A DNA stretch of 64,000 nucleotides from Imbricaverruca yamaguchii. Its lineage: Eukaryota; Arthropoda; Thecostraca; Neoverrucidae. A program made the translations under genes and the position numbers. Positions 24,144-34,439 of the stretch are shown in pieces (within the stretch, counting starts at the first letter, position 1; the number at the start of each line of letters is the position of its first letter). The stretch is taken from NCBI GenBank assembly GCA_034440575.1, contig JAOTOL010001476.1:89501-153500 (forward strand), read 5' to 3'. The notes under the pieces are model-generated. The model was not told where the DNA came from and did not search any database. It saw nothing but the letters and a program-made list of their open reading frames with translations.

Positions 24144-24398
24144 TTAGGGCACAATGACTGTGCTAATCAACAGTGCTGGGATTAGGTTTGTAGTCTTGTA
24201 GTTTCTTCTAAAGAAGTTCGCACAGCATGCGGTGCTATGGACCGACGGTGCAAAGCTATCTTCTCGCTTTATTCTTGTAAACCATGCTTTACAAAGAGTT
24301 GGGTCTTTTGGAAACACATGCCCACCATGCTTCTTACATTTGATAAACGGTGCAATTTCCACCCATCGTGATGCTTCAGGTAGCTTTGCTGTACTCAC
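24144..24398 (-). pseudogene. THAP zinc-finger domain relic
   Basis: The minus-strand frame of 84 codons contains CKKHGGHVFPKDPTLCKAWF, then IKREDSF and TACCANFF. This matches the THAP pattern: a Cys, the FPKDP block, a conserved Trp, a Pro, then Cys-x2-His-Phe. The usual final His is Asn here, and the first Cys of the opening pair is missing. THAP domains occur in P-type transposases and in host DNA-binding proteins. With two zinc ligands lost and no partner domain seen, I read it as a relic, from either source. It sits about 200 bp upstream of the zinc-finger gene, in opposite orientation. Confidence 0.5.
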
Positions 24399-24603
24399 TC
24401 AGAAGCTTCAAGACCAATATCTACTCTCCATCGCTGCAAAGTTGTGCGCGAGAAGGTAGCCGTGAACTAGGCGTGATGCAAGTGACCTGGTCAATATCTT
24501 TACATGGTGCGAGTGACCCGGTCAACATCTGCTCCCACTGTCAACATCTGTTGCCCGTGGTCAGTGCAGCAACACCTGGCCCGTCGGCTCGTCCTTTGCA
24601 GCA

Positions 24604-26583
24604 ATGTCGCTGCCGGCGGCACTGTCCGACGCGCCGTACTCGGCGGACCCGCCCACTCTGCTGACGTCACCGCTGATGCACGCCGGTGGCGCCGCCATCG
24701 GCCAGACCTTGACCACGGCCGCGGAGGATGGCGCGCCGCTGCGGGAGGACGTGAACATCGTCGTGAGAACGGACGCGGTCGGTCGGGACATGACGATGGC
24801 GGCCGAGGACATGAGGACGGTCAGGGTGGACGTGCAGATGGCCGGCGACGACGTGAGGACGTGCGGACGGGACGTGAGGATGGTCGCGGAGGAGGCGCGG
24901 ATGGTGGGACACGATTCGCGGCCGGGGGACGTGCTGATCGAGTTCAAGGAGGAGCCGGTGTCGCTGGATCTGTCGGTGGAGAGGGCGTTCTTCTCGGACG
25001 CTGCTCAGCCGCCGCTGGCGGGACTGAGCCGCCCCTCGACGGCTTCCGGACCGCCGGCCGCCGCAGGGCCAGTGGCGACGTCGCACGATGCGTCGGCGGT
25101 GGCCGGCCGCTGCTCGCTGAGCAGCGTGCAGGCGTGCCTGACGCTGCACGACACCACGCCTCCGACTGGCTGGCGCGCCGGCGGCCGGGAGCCGGCCGAG
25201 CCGCAGTCTCCGCATCAGCCTCAGTCGCGGCTGCACGCGCTGCTGGTGCGGCGGCCGGCCGACGCCGCCGTGCCGGGCGCGGTGTCGCCGCGCGGCCAGC
25301 CGTTCCCGTGCGACCTGTGCGGCCAGCGGTTCCCCGACCGGCTGGCTCTGGCCGGCCACGGCCGCCAGCACGGACCGTCGCCGGCCGCCGCCTGCCCGCT
25401 GTGCCGGCGGCGGCTGGCGGCGCCGCTCGACTGGCGTCGACACGAGCGGCGCCACGCGGCGGCCGTGAGATGCGCCGCGCCGGCCTCGTCGCTACCGTCG
25501 CCCGCACCAGCGCCGGCGGAGGTGGCAGCGGCGGAGACGGGCCGGCGCTCGCTCCGGCGGCGCGGTCGCGGCCCGACGCGCTGCGCCGCCTGCGGCGAGC
25601 AGTTCAGCGCGGCGGCGCTGCGCGACCACTTCGCGCCACACCCGCGCACCGGCTACTACCCGTGCGGCGAGTGCGGCGACGCGTTCGCGCAGCAGTGCCA
25701 GCTGGCGGCGCACGTGTGCGCCGGCGCTCCGCCCGCGTCTCCGCCGCGGCCGCCGGCGGTGCAGCGGTCTCCGTCCCCGGCGGCCGGTGATGATGAGGGC
25801 GTGCCGTCGGACGGTGACGGTGACGAAGACGCTGACGGCGACGATGCCGCCGACGGTGACGGCGATTGTGACGGCGACGGCGACTGCGGCTCCGGCTGGG
25901 AGGAGGCGGCGCCGCCCTCGCCGGGCAGCGAGTCGGACCCCGGCCGGACGCCGACGCGGCTCGGCGCGCCGGCGGCCGCCGCCGAGCTGGCCTGCCAGCG
26001 CTGCAGCCGCACGTTCACGTCGCAGCGCAACCTGCTGCGCCACGTGCGCACGCACACCGAGCGGCAGCGGCTGGCGTGCGAGGTGTGCGAGCGCGTCTAC
26101 TCGCGGCTCGACTCGCTGGTGCGCCACTCGGTCGAGGCGCACGAGCAGAGCCGCCAGTTCCCCTGTCCGCAGTGCCGGTGGAAGTTCACGCAGCGGCGCA
26201 TCCTCGAGTACCACCTGCGCCGGCACGAGGCGGAGCGCGCGCTGGGCGGCCGGCCGCACGCGCGCCGGCCGCGGCCGCACCGCTGCGGCAAGTGTCGGCG
26301 CGCGTTCGCCGCCGAGGAGCAGCTGGCCACGCACCGGTGCCGTGCGGCGCGCGCCGCCCAGCCGCCGGCGCCGCTCTACGTGTGCGACATCTGCGGCAAG
26401 GGCATCAAGACCAAGGACTGGCTGAGTCGGCACCGGCTGCTGCACAGCGCCACGCGCGCCGCCAAGTGCGACGAGTGCGGCCGGCGCTTTATCGATGACA
26501 AGGCGCTGCAGAAGCACGTCAAGACGCACGTCGACGGACGCCGGTTTCTCTGCGACGTCTGCGGCAAGGGGTTCACGCTCAAG
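24604..26583 (+). CDS. C2H2 zinc-finger protein, first coding exon (residues 1-660)
   Basis: Open from ATG 24604 to a GT donor after aag at 26583 (aag|gtgggt). A possible acceptor (cctttgcag) ends two bases before the ATG, so a non-coding first exon is likely. Residues 1-230 are low-complexity and carry no known domain. Fingers start with Cys at about 236, 264, 327, 354 (last His replaced by Cys), 464, 492, 521, 561 (unusual end), 594, 622 and 650. The eleventh is completed by the next exon. Residues about 395-430 are an acidic Asp/Gly run. Such proteins are nuclear and bind DNA through finger arrays; the target is unknown. Codon use is strongly GC3-biased, unlike the AT-rich DNA just upstream. 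No orthologue name can be given from sequence alone. The spliced product is about 755 residues. Confidence 0.88.
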
Positions 26584-27987
26584 GTGGGTGGGTCTGCCGC
26601 CGGTGGCGTTGCTGTGCGGCGGCGATGTGGCGGTCGTGCGGTGGTAGATCGGGGGAGCTGTTCGGATTCGTGTCGTCACCAGTCATTTTCATTTGTGGTG
26701 GAATTGGTGTTGTCGGCATTTGCCTTGTTGGCCGATTTCTGACGGTGTCATGATTACCAGTTTTTCTGTCGTGCATAGTTAAGGAAGACGCCGTTTTCCG
26801 ATTTTACTTCATGATTGCAGACGGATAAGATGTTAGCCTGACCTTACCAGTCCAGAAAGAACTTCAGGTTATAAAAATTGTGCGGCTGTATTCTGGCGTT
26901 TCGACCTATGGTGAGTGTCACTGTGGGGGGCACACTCATTGCATCGGAAGCGACCGGAGGCGACTGCATCTGGGCATGGGTAGGAACCGGAGGCAGCGAA
27001 CGTTATGACCTAGCGTCGAGACGTCGGAATACAGCTTAGCATTTTTGTCTAACCGGAAACATTTCGTGCACAGTGATGTCCAAGCTAAGTTTATGTCGCT
27101 CTACAATCACGGGTCTGTATTTGTGTATTTATTTCAATGAAGTTGACGCTCCATAAAGCCCCAATATCTAACTAAGCATTTAGGGGTGCGTCAAACACTG
27201 TCTAGATTGGTGTCCGTTCGGACTGATGCCCGCCGTCTTCGCATGCGCATATACCATGAACCGCCACCTGTGTTTCACGTGCACGTGGCTGTAAGGCAGG
27301 TACATGGTGAACCTACCTTTTGAAGAACTTGATTGTATTCATATTTCTATTGCATTGCACAGGTCTGCAGCTTTTCTGTATTTGGACGGGATTTGAGCCA
27401 GACTGTTTCGAGGAGTTTTGAACCAGCTATTGTCTTCCACTTACCTCTGCACTATTCCTATAGTTTTAGCCATCGCCACGGCTTTATAACTACCCTCTCA
27501 CCACTCGCAGTAGGGGGACGAGTAGCCTAGGGGTAAGTTGCTCGTCTCACAATCGGAAGGTTGTGGGTTCGAGTCTCACTTGTCGCTACTCTTCGCGCGC
27601 GACCAATCGCCATGAGAGATTGGCGACGCTACATGACTCAACGGTCGATGTGTCGTAAAACAAATAACCAACCATTCGCAGTAGTTGGTATAGTTGTATC
27701 TCAGTGTGAGCAGAGACGAGGGCAAAGTTGTATCTCATGGTGAGCAGAGACAGGGTCGAAGTCTCGTTGAGGGATGGATGTGTGTATGTGTGTGGGGTAG
27801 GGCAAGGGAGAATGTCCCTCGCATGGTACCCTGATAACTGATACGCTCGACTTGCCGCGTAATTGCGTCACGGGCGCAACATGCACAGGTAATCGGCTCG
27901 CCATAAACCACCAGTCCATTACCACCACCACCGTGTAATCGTTTGGGTTCAAATCCAGTACAGCGCTGTGTTTCTCCTCCTCGGCAG
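26584..27987 (+). other. Intron of the zinc-finger gene
   Basis: GT-AG intron of 1,404 bp in phase 0 (donor aag|gtgggt, acceptor cctcctcggcag|gtc). It contains one complete Val-type SINE (27514-27670) and otherwise unassigned sequence. Joining the flanks restores finger 11 (FTLK then VTLQIHARIHTGER), which is strong support for the splice. Confidence 0.85.
27514..27670 (+). mobile_element. tRNA-derived SINE, Val-like head, in the zinc-finger intron
   Basis: The head is gggacgagtagcctaggggt with loop ctcacaa and B box gttcgagtctc. The body is gaccaatcgccatgagagat then ggcgacgctacatgactcaa, and the tail is aacaaataacca. Flanked by accactcgcagtag (27500-27513) and accattcgcagtag (27671-27684), one mismatch. 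Confidence 0.9.
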
Positions 27988-28275
27988 GTCACACTGCAGA
28001 TCCACGCGCGCATCCACACTGGCGAGCGGCCGTTCGGCTGCGAGACGTGCAGCAAGCGCTTCTCGACCCGCACGCAGCTGCACCACCACAACAAGATCCA
28101 CAGCGGCGAGAAGCCGTACGCGTGCTCTGTGTGCGCGCGCGCCTTCCGCCAGTCGCACCACCTCAAGACGCACATGAAGGTGCACGCCGACCGGCCGGCC
28201 GAACTGGCGGCGGCCGCGCAGCGCGTGCCCGCCGCCGGCCAGCCGGGCGTGCTGCTGGTGCTCGACTCGCCGTAG
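27988..28275 (+). CDS. C2H2 zinc-finger protein, last coding exon (residues 661-755)
   Basis: Starts after an acceptor in phase 0 and ends at TAG 28273-28275. It completes finger 11 (H-x3-H in QIHARIH) and adds fingers 12 (CETC...HHHNKIH) and 13 (CSVC...HLKTHMKVH). These are joined by TGERPFG and SGEKPYA linkers of the Kruppel type. About 40 residues rich in Ala, Gly and Leu close the protein (VLLVLDSP). The 40-bp minisatellite starts at the stop codon: its ccgtag motif supplies the TAG itself. Confidence 0.9.
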   Translation, partial: VTLQIHARIHTGERPFGCETCSKRFSTRTQLHHHNKIHSGEKPYACSVCARAFRQSHHLKTHMKVHADRPAELAAAAQRVPAAGQPGVLLVLDSP

Positions 28276-28965
28276 CCGTAGCTGCCGCACCTGCTGCCGA
28301 ACCTGCTGCCGACGGGGCGGACTGGAGTCGTAGCTGCCGCACCTGCTGCCGACGGGGCTGACTGCGTAGCCGTAGCTGCTGCACCTGCTGCCGACGGGGC
28401 GGACTGGAGCCGTAGCTGCCGGACCTGCTGCCGACGGGGCTGACTGCGTAGCCGTAGCTGCTGCACCTGCTGCCGACGGGGCTGACTGGAGCCGTAGCTG
28501 CCGCACCTGCTGCCGACGGGGCGGACTGGAGCCGTAGCTGCCGCACCTGCTGCCGACGGGGCTGACTGGAGCCGTAGCTGCCGCACCTGCTGCCGACGGG
28601 GCGGAGTGGAGCCGTAGCTGCCGCACCTGCTGCCGACGGGGCGGAGTGGAGCCGTAGCTGCCGCACCTGCTGCCGATAGGGCGGAGTGGAGCCGTAGCTG
28701 CCGGACCTGCTGCCGACGGGGCTGACTGGAGCCGTAGCTGCCGCACCTGCTGCCGACAGGGCTGACTGGAGCCGTAGCTGCCGCACCTGCTGCCGACGGG
28801 GCGGACTGGAGCCGTAGCTGCCGGACCTGCTGCCGACGGGGCTGATTGCGTAGCCGTAGCTGCCGCACCTGCTGCCGACGGGGCTGACTGAAACCGTAGC
28901 TGCCGCACCTGCTGCCGAACCTGCTGCCGACGGAGCTGACTGCGTGCGCCGCCGCCCGGCTGGGC
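28270..28965. repeat. 40-bp minisatellite abutting the zinc-finger stop codon
   Basis: About 17 units of the form ctgccgcacctgctgccgac, then ggggcggactggagccgtag. Variants are cggac/tgact/cggagt and a tgcgtagccgtag junction. On the minus strand it keeps frames of 350-500 codons open, which I treat as artefacts. In the gene's sense it would be 3' UTR. Confidence 0.95.
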
Positions 28966-29095
28966 TCGCCAGTTAGACAAGCGGGGGACGGCCGCTGCCG
29001 CCGCGCCGTCTGAAGCCACTCCTGGGAACGGCTGCCTGCTACCGGTCTGCGCTGCTCGCCGGGACTCATGCCTGTCGTCGGACCCACCATGGCAG

Positions 29096-29262
29096 GGGAC
29101 GAGTAGTCCAGGGGTGAGTTGCCCGTCTCACAATCGAAATAGCTTGGGCTCGGGTCTCGCCTGTCGTTACTCTTCGCGCGCGACCCATCGGCGTGAGAGA
29201 TTGGCGACGCTACATGTCTCAGCGATCGACGTGTCGTAAAAACCGACAATCATCATCACCAG
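29096..29262 (+). mobile_element. tRNA-derived SINE, Val-like head
   Basis: The head is gggacgagtagtccaggggt with loop ctcacaa and B box ctcgggtctcg. The body is catcggcgtgagagattggc, then gtcgacgtgtcgtaaaaac, and the tail is (atc)n acc. Flanking acccaccatggc and acccgccgtggc look like a target duplication with two changes. Confidence 0.85.
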
Positions 29263-29454
29263 TACCCGCCGTGGCTGCTCTTGAGCGTGCTGTCGCGTGC
29301 CGTCCGTCGCTCAGTTTGCAGTGGTCCCCAGGCTTGTGATTGCAGTCGGACTTAATGTCGCCTTCTGTGAACTCGCCACATGTGTGGAACCGATTGGAAG
29401 TGCACTTAGGCTCTCCCCCAGACCTGCCGCAGCTTCAGCTGAAGGTGTAGCTGG

Positions 29455-29600
29455 CCGAGGAGGCGACACAGCCGCCTCTGGTCTGCTGGTTGCTGGTTGG
29501 GCGATGGTTGGTTGTTCAGTTTAACCAGCCGGGGAGGCGACACAGCCGCCTCTGGTCTGCTGGTTGCCGGTTGGGCGATGGCTGGTTTTTCAGCTGACGC
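29455..29600. repeat. 74-bp tandem duplication
   Basis: Two copies with aggcgacacagccgcctctg, then gtctgctggttg and gttgggcgatgg. Each copy holds a small gaggcg/cgcctc inverted repeat. Confidence 0.85.
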
Positions 29601-31500
29601 CTGTGAGTCCGGCTGGGTGAGGTCCGGGGTAGACTGGGGATGGGGTTTGGGCCGCCACCCCCGCCGTAGTGACCCTGGGGGCCGGCGCAGCGTGGGCTTC
29701 TCCGGCTCTGGAGGTGCCCCACTACACTACTGACCGGACCGTGCGAGCGCAGGGGTGTGTCTGACGTGTGTGTTCGTTTGTGCGGGAATCTGCATTACTC
29801 GTGACTAGTGTTGTTCCGGCGCAGTGAAATGTGAGTAAATGCAATTATTTCGCAGTGATAAAGTAGAGCAAGCTGCCTTCGGCGATACTTGCGCCTTCTC
29901 GCCGGCTGCCAAGCCTGTGGGGAAACAGGCGGCGGCGGGGAATCTGCGTTAGCACAAAGCCTGCACATGCAGACACTAATTAAGCTGTGCCAGGCGAAGG
30001 TGTCAAAACCCCGAAAAGAATTTGGAGATGTGATAGGAAAAAGTGCTGACAGATGATGCTGTTGATAGATCAATGCTGCGTATTTTGGCAGGGGTATGAT
30101 GGAACAGACGCCGCCAATCGAGTATGGAGAAGAAATTAGTGTTACTAGTTGTATGCCGTAAAGTCTGATGTTAAGTATCTTCATGTGAAGTGAACATGAA
30201 GTGAACACCGTCGAGTCGCTGAGTTTCTCGTTTTCAACGTCAGATTCTAAATGCCAGGACATGGTCAGCACGTGTCTGTGGTTGGGCGCGTGTTTCTGTT
30301 TTCAGTCTGCCCGCGGTGTGTGTGTTTGGCGGGTGTGCCGGCGCAGCTGTGTTGGTGGCGGGGGACAATGTGACGAGCTTATGGTCAGGGTATCGGCGTG
30401 CACTGTGAACACCGGACGCCCAGACGGGTGTGTGACCGGTCGGGCGTCAGACCGACGACTCCGGCGGCTCGGGGGTGGCTCAGGTGTCGTGACGTCACGA
30501 CACCGCTGAGGGCTGCCGCTGCGATGTGTGTGTGTGTGAGACAGACTTGTGCTCGACTCAGTTTTTTGTCGACTCACATGTGACAGATCATGAGATCTGA
30601 TTCGACTTACGACTCAAACAGACTGACAGAAATTTGAATCGATTTAGATCCGACTCGGTGGTATCAGACTCATGAGCCATATGATTCAGTGGGCGCTGCC
30701 CACATGGTATTTGAATGATTCAACTCATGACTCAAGACATATTCTGTGGAAAAGAAACGATTCAACTCGCGACTCATACAAAACGGTTGATTCCTGTGTT
30801 GATTCTCGATTGAACTCGAGTCAAGCACAAGTGTGGTGTGAGACTGGGTGATGTTTGACGATGTGGGCTGATGGTGTGACGATCTGACGCGGTGTGAACC
30901 CAGTCTGGGCGAGGGTCATGCGGGCCGCTTTGGCAGCGAAGTCGCGCCAGAAGGCAAGTCATTGGTGTTGGCGCCGTGTGGGATTCGAGGCCTGTTGTGG
31001 GTGCATAGGAACTGATCTGATTATAAGCTCAGTGTATTTTTCAGTCATAAGAATAGGCTGTTTTTCAGTCTTCAGAATAGTCTAAGAATTTTATCTGTGG
31101 TGTTGTCGATTCCGACATTTTCATTTCGTGGCAGCGACTACGACAGGAATTGTGTGAAGTATGCGTTTGATGTACGCGTTCGATATTCTGAACGGGCCAG
31201 CACGTTTGTGGACGTTGAAGAGCGCTGAACAGGGTACGTGCGTGCTGCTAATGGAGAAGCTGGTGTCATCCGCAGCCCGCCTGCTTCGGCCATTGTCAAG
31301 TGAGACCTTAGTCAAGAGTCAAAGTGTGGGCCGATGGGCTGGCCGGGACTTCACAGCGGGCCCAGTGGTGGGCGGGGCAGGCACACGACCCGCCTCGCTG
31401 TCGAAAATCGAACTTACAGGAACAGGAATCAGCGAATGTTCCTCACACGATTCGGGTCGAGTGCCTGTGTTTCGTTGCGTTTGCCGATTGGGTGCCATGG
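29601..31500. other. Unassigned DNA with a cluster of gactca motifs
   Basis: About 30550-30830 holds six gactca words, one of them TGACTCA (30728-30734), together with gattca and aactcg variants. It could be a decayed repeat or a regulatory cluster. No gene recognised. Confidence 0.4.
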
Positions 31501-31504
31501 TGCG

Positions 31505-31675
31505 GGCGGTGTCGCCGGTGCCCCGCTTTTGAGTCGACCGTTAGCGTTTCATCGTCAGCGCCAGTTGGATGCCATTGTGCGGACGGTGTCGCCGGTGCCC
31601 CGCTTTTGAGTCGACCGTTAGCGTTTCATCGTCAGCGCCAGTTGGATGCCATTGTGCGGACGGTGTCGCCTGTGC
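31505..31675. repeat. 77-bp tandem repeat, 2.2 copies
   Basis: Units of 77 bp carry gtgtcgccggtgccccgctt, then gagtcgaccgttagcgtttc. The two full copies are nearly identical. Confidence 0.9.
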
Positions 31676-31958
31676 ACCACCTGGCCAGTGTGGGTCGGTG
31701 TTTTGCGTGCCTCCATTGCATGTGTGCGTGCCCCCATGTGCGCTGGTCTCTTGTGCTTGTGTGCCACTGGCCGTCTTTGTCACGACTGAGTTGGACCTGT
31801 GTCTGGCGCAATAATACACCACGTGGGAAGTTGGTCAGTGCTAAGATGGCTCGCAGAACCGCGCCTGAGCCGCAGGACCTTGGACTCTGGTGAATATCTG
31901 CCCGGCTCACAGACGTGTAGCTCTTAAAATGATGATAAAAAGTAAACAAATGCTCATA

Positions 31959-32066
31959 TTAAGTAAAATAAGGTTAAAAATCTGTCTAATATATTTCGGA
32001 CATGGCCTTTCTTCGGAGGCCATGTCCGAAATATATTAGACCGATTTTTGGTACTATTTTACTTAA
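31959..32066. mobile_element. Foldback element with TTAA ends
   Basis: Two 50-bp arms form an almost perfect hairpin around an 8-nt loop (32009-32016). The outer ends are ttaagtaaaat and attttacttaa. The core arm has ctaatatatttcggacatgg and its complement. Terminal TTAA on both sides fits a TTAA target duplication, as made by piggyBac-type and some Kolobok-type transposases. No coding sequence, so non-autonomous. Confidence 0.8.
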
Positions 32067-32299
32067 CATGGCATTTGGTTCCTTTTTGCAATCGTCTCCA
32101 GTTTGACGATTGCACGGCTCTCAACACTCAACACAGTTCTCCGCAACATTACGAGTGTGTAACTTCAGTTTTAAATGGCATTGTGACGCGGCCTGCGGTA
32201 TTATATGTGACGCTTCTGGAAAGGCAGCGCCGTTCACAGTTGGCGTACCGCCGGGCTCGGCTTTCAATGCTGTTACTTGAATCCTCATCACACTTCGGC

Positions 32300-32464
32300 G
32301 ACGGGGAACCAGTGGTCTAGGGGTAAGTTGTCCGTCTCGCAGTCGAAAGATTGTGGGCTCGAGTCTCACCTGGCGCTACTCTTCGCCCGCGACCAATCGG
32401 CGTGAAAGATTGGTGACGCTACATGACTCAACGGTCGACGTGTCGTAAAACTAAGAACCACCAC
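32300..32464 (+). mobile_element. tRNA-derived SINE, Val-like head, 11-bp target duplication
   Basis: Head ccagtggtctaggggtaa, loop ctcgcag, B box ctcgagtctc. Body gaccaatcggcgtgaaagat then gtcgacgtgtcgtaaaact, and an (acc)n tail. Flanked by cacacttcggc (32289-32299) and cacatttcggc (32465-32475). Confidence 0.88.
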
Positions 32465-32566
32465 CACATTTCGGCCACCGGTCATGTTCGAAGAGCGCGA
32501 CTGAGACTGCAGCCGTTAAGCACACGGTGGTGTTCCTCGAGTTAACTCTGGCTGCTTGTTCGGAGC

Positions 32567-32715
32567 CGCCGTGGCTCTGTCGGTTCGTTCGAACGTCGAT
32601 CGCAGGGTCGTGGGCTCGAATCCCGCGACAGTCAGCATTACCAACTTCAGCCGCGACTGATAGGCGTGAGAGTTCAGCGATGATGTGTGGCATTCATTCG
32701 AATGCGTCGTATAAG
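32567..32715 (+). mobile_element. tRNA-like SINE, another head type
   Basis: The head is gccgtggctctgtcggttcg with B box gctcgaatccc. The body is gactgataggcgtgagagtt then cgaatgcgtcgtataag, a diverged form of the common SINE body. No clear target duplication. Confidence 0.6.
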
Positions 32716-33394
32716 GCATGGCTTCTTTGGACAGCATGCGCCCCATGTGCGTATTTACGGATCTGCTCGATTTTTTTGCCTATCGCCCGGAACGAGCTTC
32801 AGAACACAGTGGAGTGGAAGACGACACAGAAGCGGAATGAGTGCGGCGAATGTACGATCTGGTTCGAAGAGTGACGTCAGCCAGGACGCGCTCGGTTCGC
32901 GAACGGCGTCAGTTCGCCTTCCTGTTCTCATTCTCGCTTATTTGGCTCTCGTCTCACGCATACACACGAAACGAACCAACCGTTTTGCAATGTGCTATAT
33001 TGTTCAATATCAAATAGTTTTACACATACACGCACACACACACATGAAACACGTACACGTGACGGGAAATGTATCGCCTGCGAGCGCGTGGTTCGCGCCA
33101 CTAAATGCAACGCCGCTCACACCGACCGAGCGGTGACGCGGCACACACACGCGCGTGCGCTGACGGCCCGGGGTGGGACGTCATACCGGGAGGGCACTGG
33201 CTTCATACTGGAGGGATAGTGACACTGGGAGCAGCTGTGACCTGTCAAGAGGAACTGGGACTGGAGGGGCACGGGTGGCTCAGCGGGTTCGGACTGGACC
33301 GCGGGCGATTGATATGTGTGGGAAGGGCGGACGGACGGCCCGAGGAATGGTGGATACTGCCCCCCTGTTCTCTCGCCTCCCCAGGCAGCCGAGA

Positions 33395-33505
33395 GGACAG
33401 GCTAGTCCCCGGAGAGTCGCGACAGGCTATTCCCAGGAAGTCGCGACAGGCTATCCCTGGGGAGTCGCGACAGGCTATTCCTGGGAAGCCGCGACAGGCT
33501 ATCCA
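33395..33505. repeat. 24-bp minisatellite
   Basis: Four to five units of gtcgcgacaggctattccca plus ggaa or ggga. Confidence 0.9.
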
Positions 33506-33822
33506 TAGCGTCCAGCCTCGGAATTGGACGGGCAGGCAGGCAGTGGTCCGGCAATGGCAGTGGAGCCGATCGTGGCAGGCAGACCCATCTCGTGAGCGCG
33601 GGCGGAACCAGCGACAGGGGACCCAACCGAGCACACGCTCACACCGTCACCGTCTTCGCACGCGATGACTAGAAAACTGAACTGCACGTGGACGTTCGCA
33701 CAGCTTACTCACACGCTTACTCATAAGCTGCCGAGAGTTGAACGACGGTACTGGCGCATCTCGAGACAGCAGTGTGCGCCATGGACTCTACACCAGCGTA
33801 CCCCAGCATGCGGACGGGTGCT

Positions 33823-33857
33823 GGTACCGGTACCGGTACCGGTACCGGCACCGGCAC
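33823..33857. repeat. Hexanucleotide repeat (ggtacc)n
   Basis: Six units of ggtacc/ggcacc. The palindromic unit makes both strands identical. Confidence 0.9.
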
Positions 33858-34178
33858 GCGCTCCGACGTGAGCCCGTCCGGGAGTGCGGGCTCTACCCAG
33901 AGCCCAGCCCCCGGCGCGGGGCTACACCTGCGCTGCCGGGCAGTCGCACTTGGACCGCAGCGTGAAGGCACATGACCGACGGGCGGAGACAAGCTGACAA
34001 GCTGACCAATCAGCATCGGCGCGTCACCGTAGAGACGACCACAACACACCGTGACTCGACAAAAACGCCTCTACAGACAGACCGGCGCGGCGTCAGGCGC
34101 GGCCGGCGGCGCACAACACCACAGACGCTACTCTCTTTGGTACACACGGTGCGACACACCCGATATATTGCGGGCGGC

Positions 34179-34312
34179 GGCCACGGAGGGCGCTGCCGGC
34201 GCCGCCGACGGCAGCCTGGCGGCCACGGAGGGCGCTGCCGGCGCCGACGACGGCAGCCTCGCGGCCACGGAGGGCGCTGCCGGCGCCGACGACGGCAGCC
34301 TCGCGGCCACGC
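34179..34312. repeat. 42-bp minisatellite just downstream of the rhomboid stop
   Basis: Just over three units of ggccacggagggcgctgccg, then gcgccgacgacggcagcctc. It lies 128 bp beyond the minus-strand rhomboid stop at 34440, so it is probably in the 3' UTR. Confidence 0.9.
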
Positions 34313-34439
34313 CCCGGACGGTGGCGGCGCCGGCCGTCGACGCTCCCGCGCCACCTGCGGCGCACCGCCATATCACAGCTTGCGACAGCGGCGCACTGTC
34401 GCGCGGCGCCAGGCGCCAGACGTGGGGCGCCAGCCGGCG

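Noticed and set aside
24504..25790. 428-codon overlapping frame in the zinc-finger exon
   Set aside because: Shadow frame caused by high GC3; the other frame encodes clear C2H2 fingers with correct spacing and a matching splice.
27735..29249. 504-codon minus-strand frame opposite the zinc-finger 3' end
   Set aside because: Mostly the 40-bp array plus the antisense of zinc-finger exon 2 and a SINE.
30201..30583. Open frames around 30.2-30.6 kb
   Set aside because: About 100 codons, no domain, overlapping frames on both strands, no splice partners.
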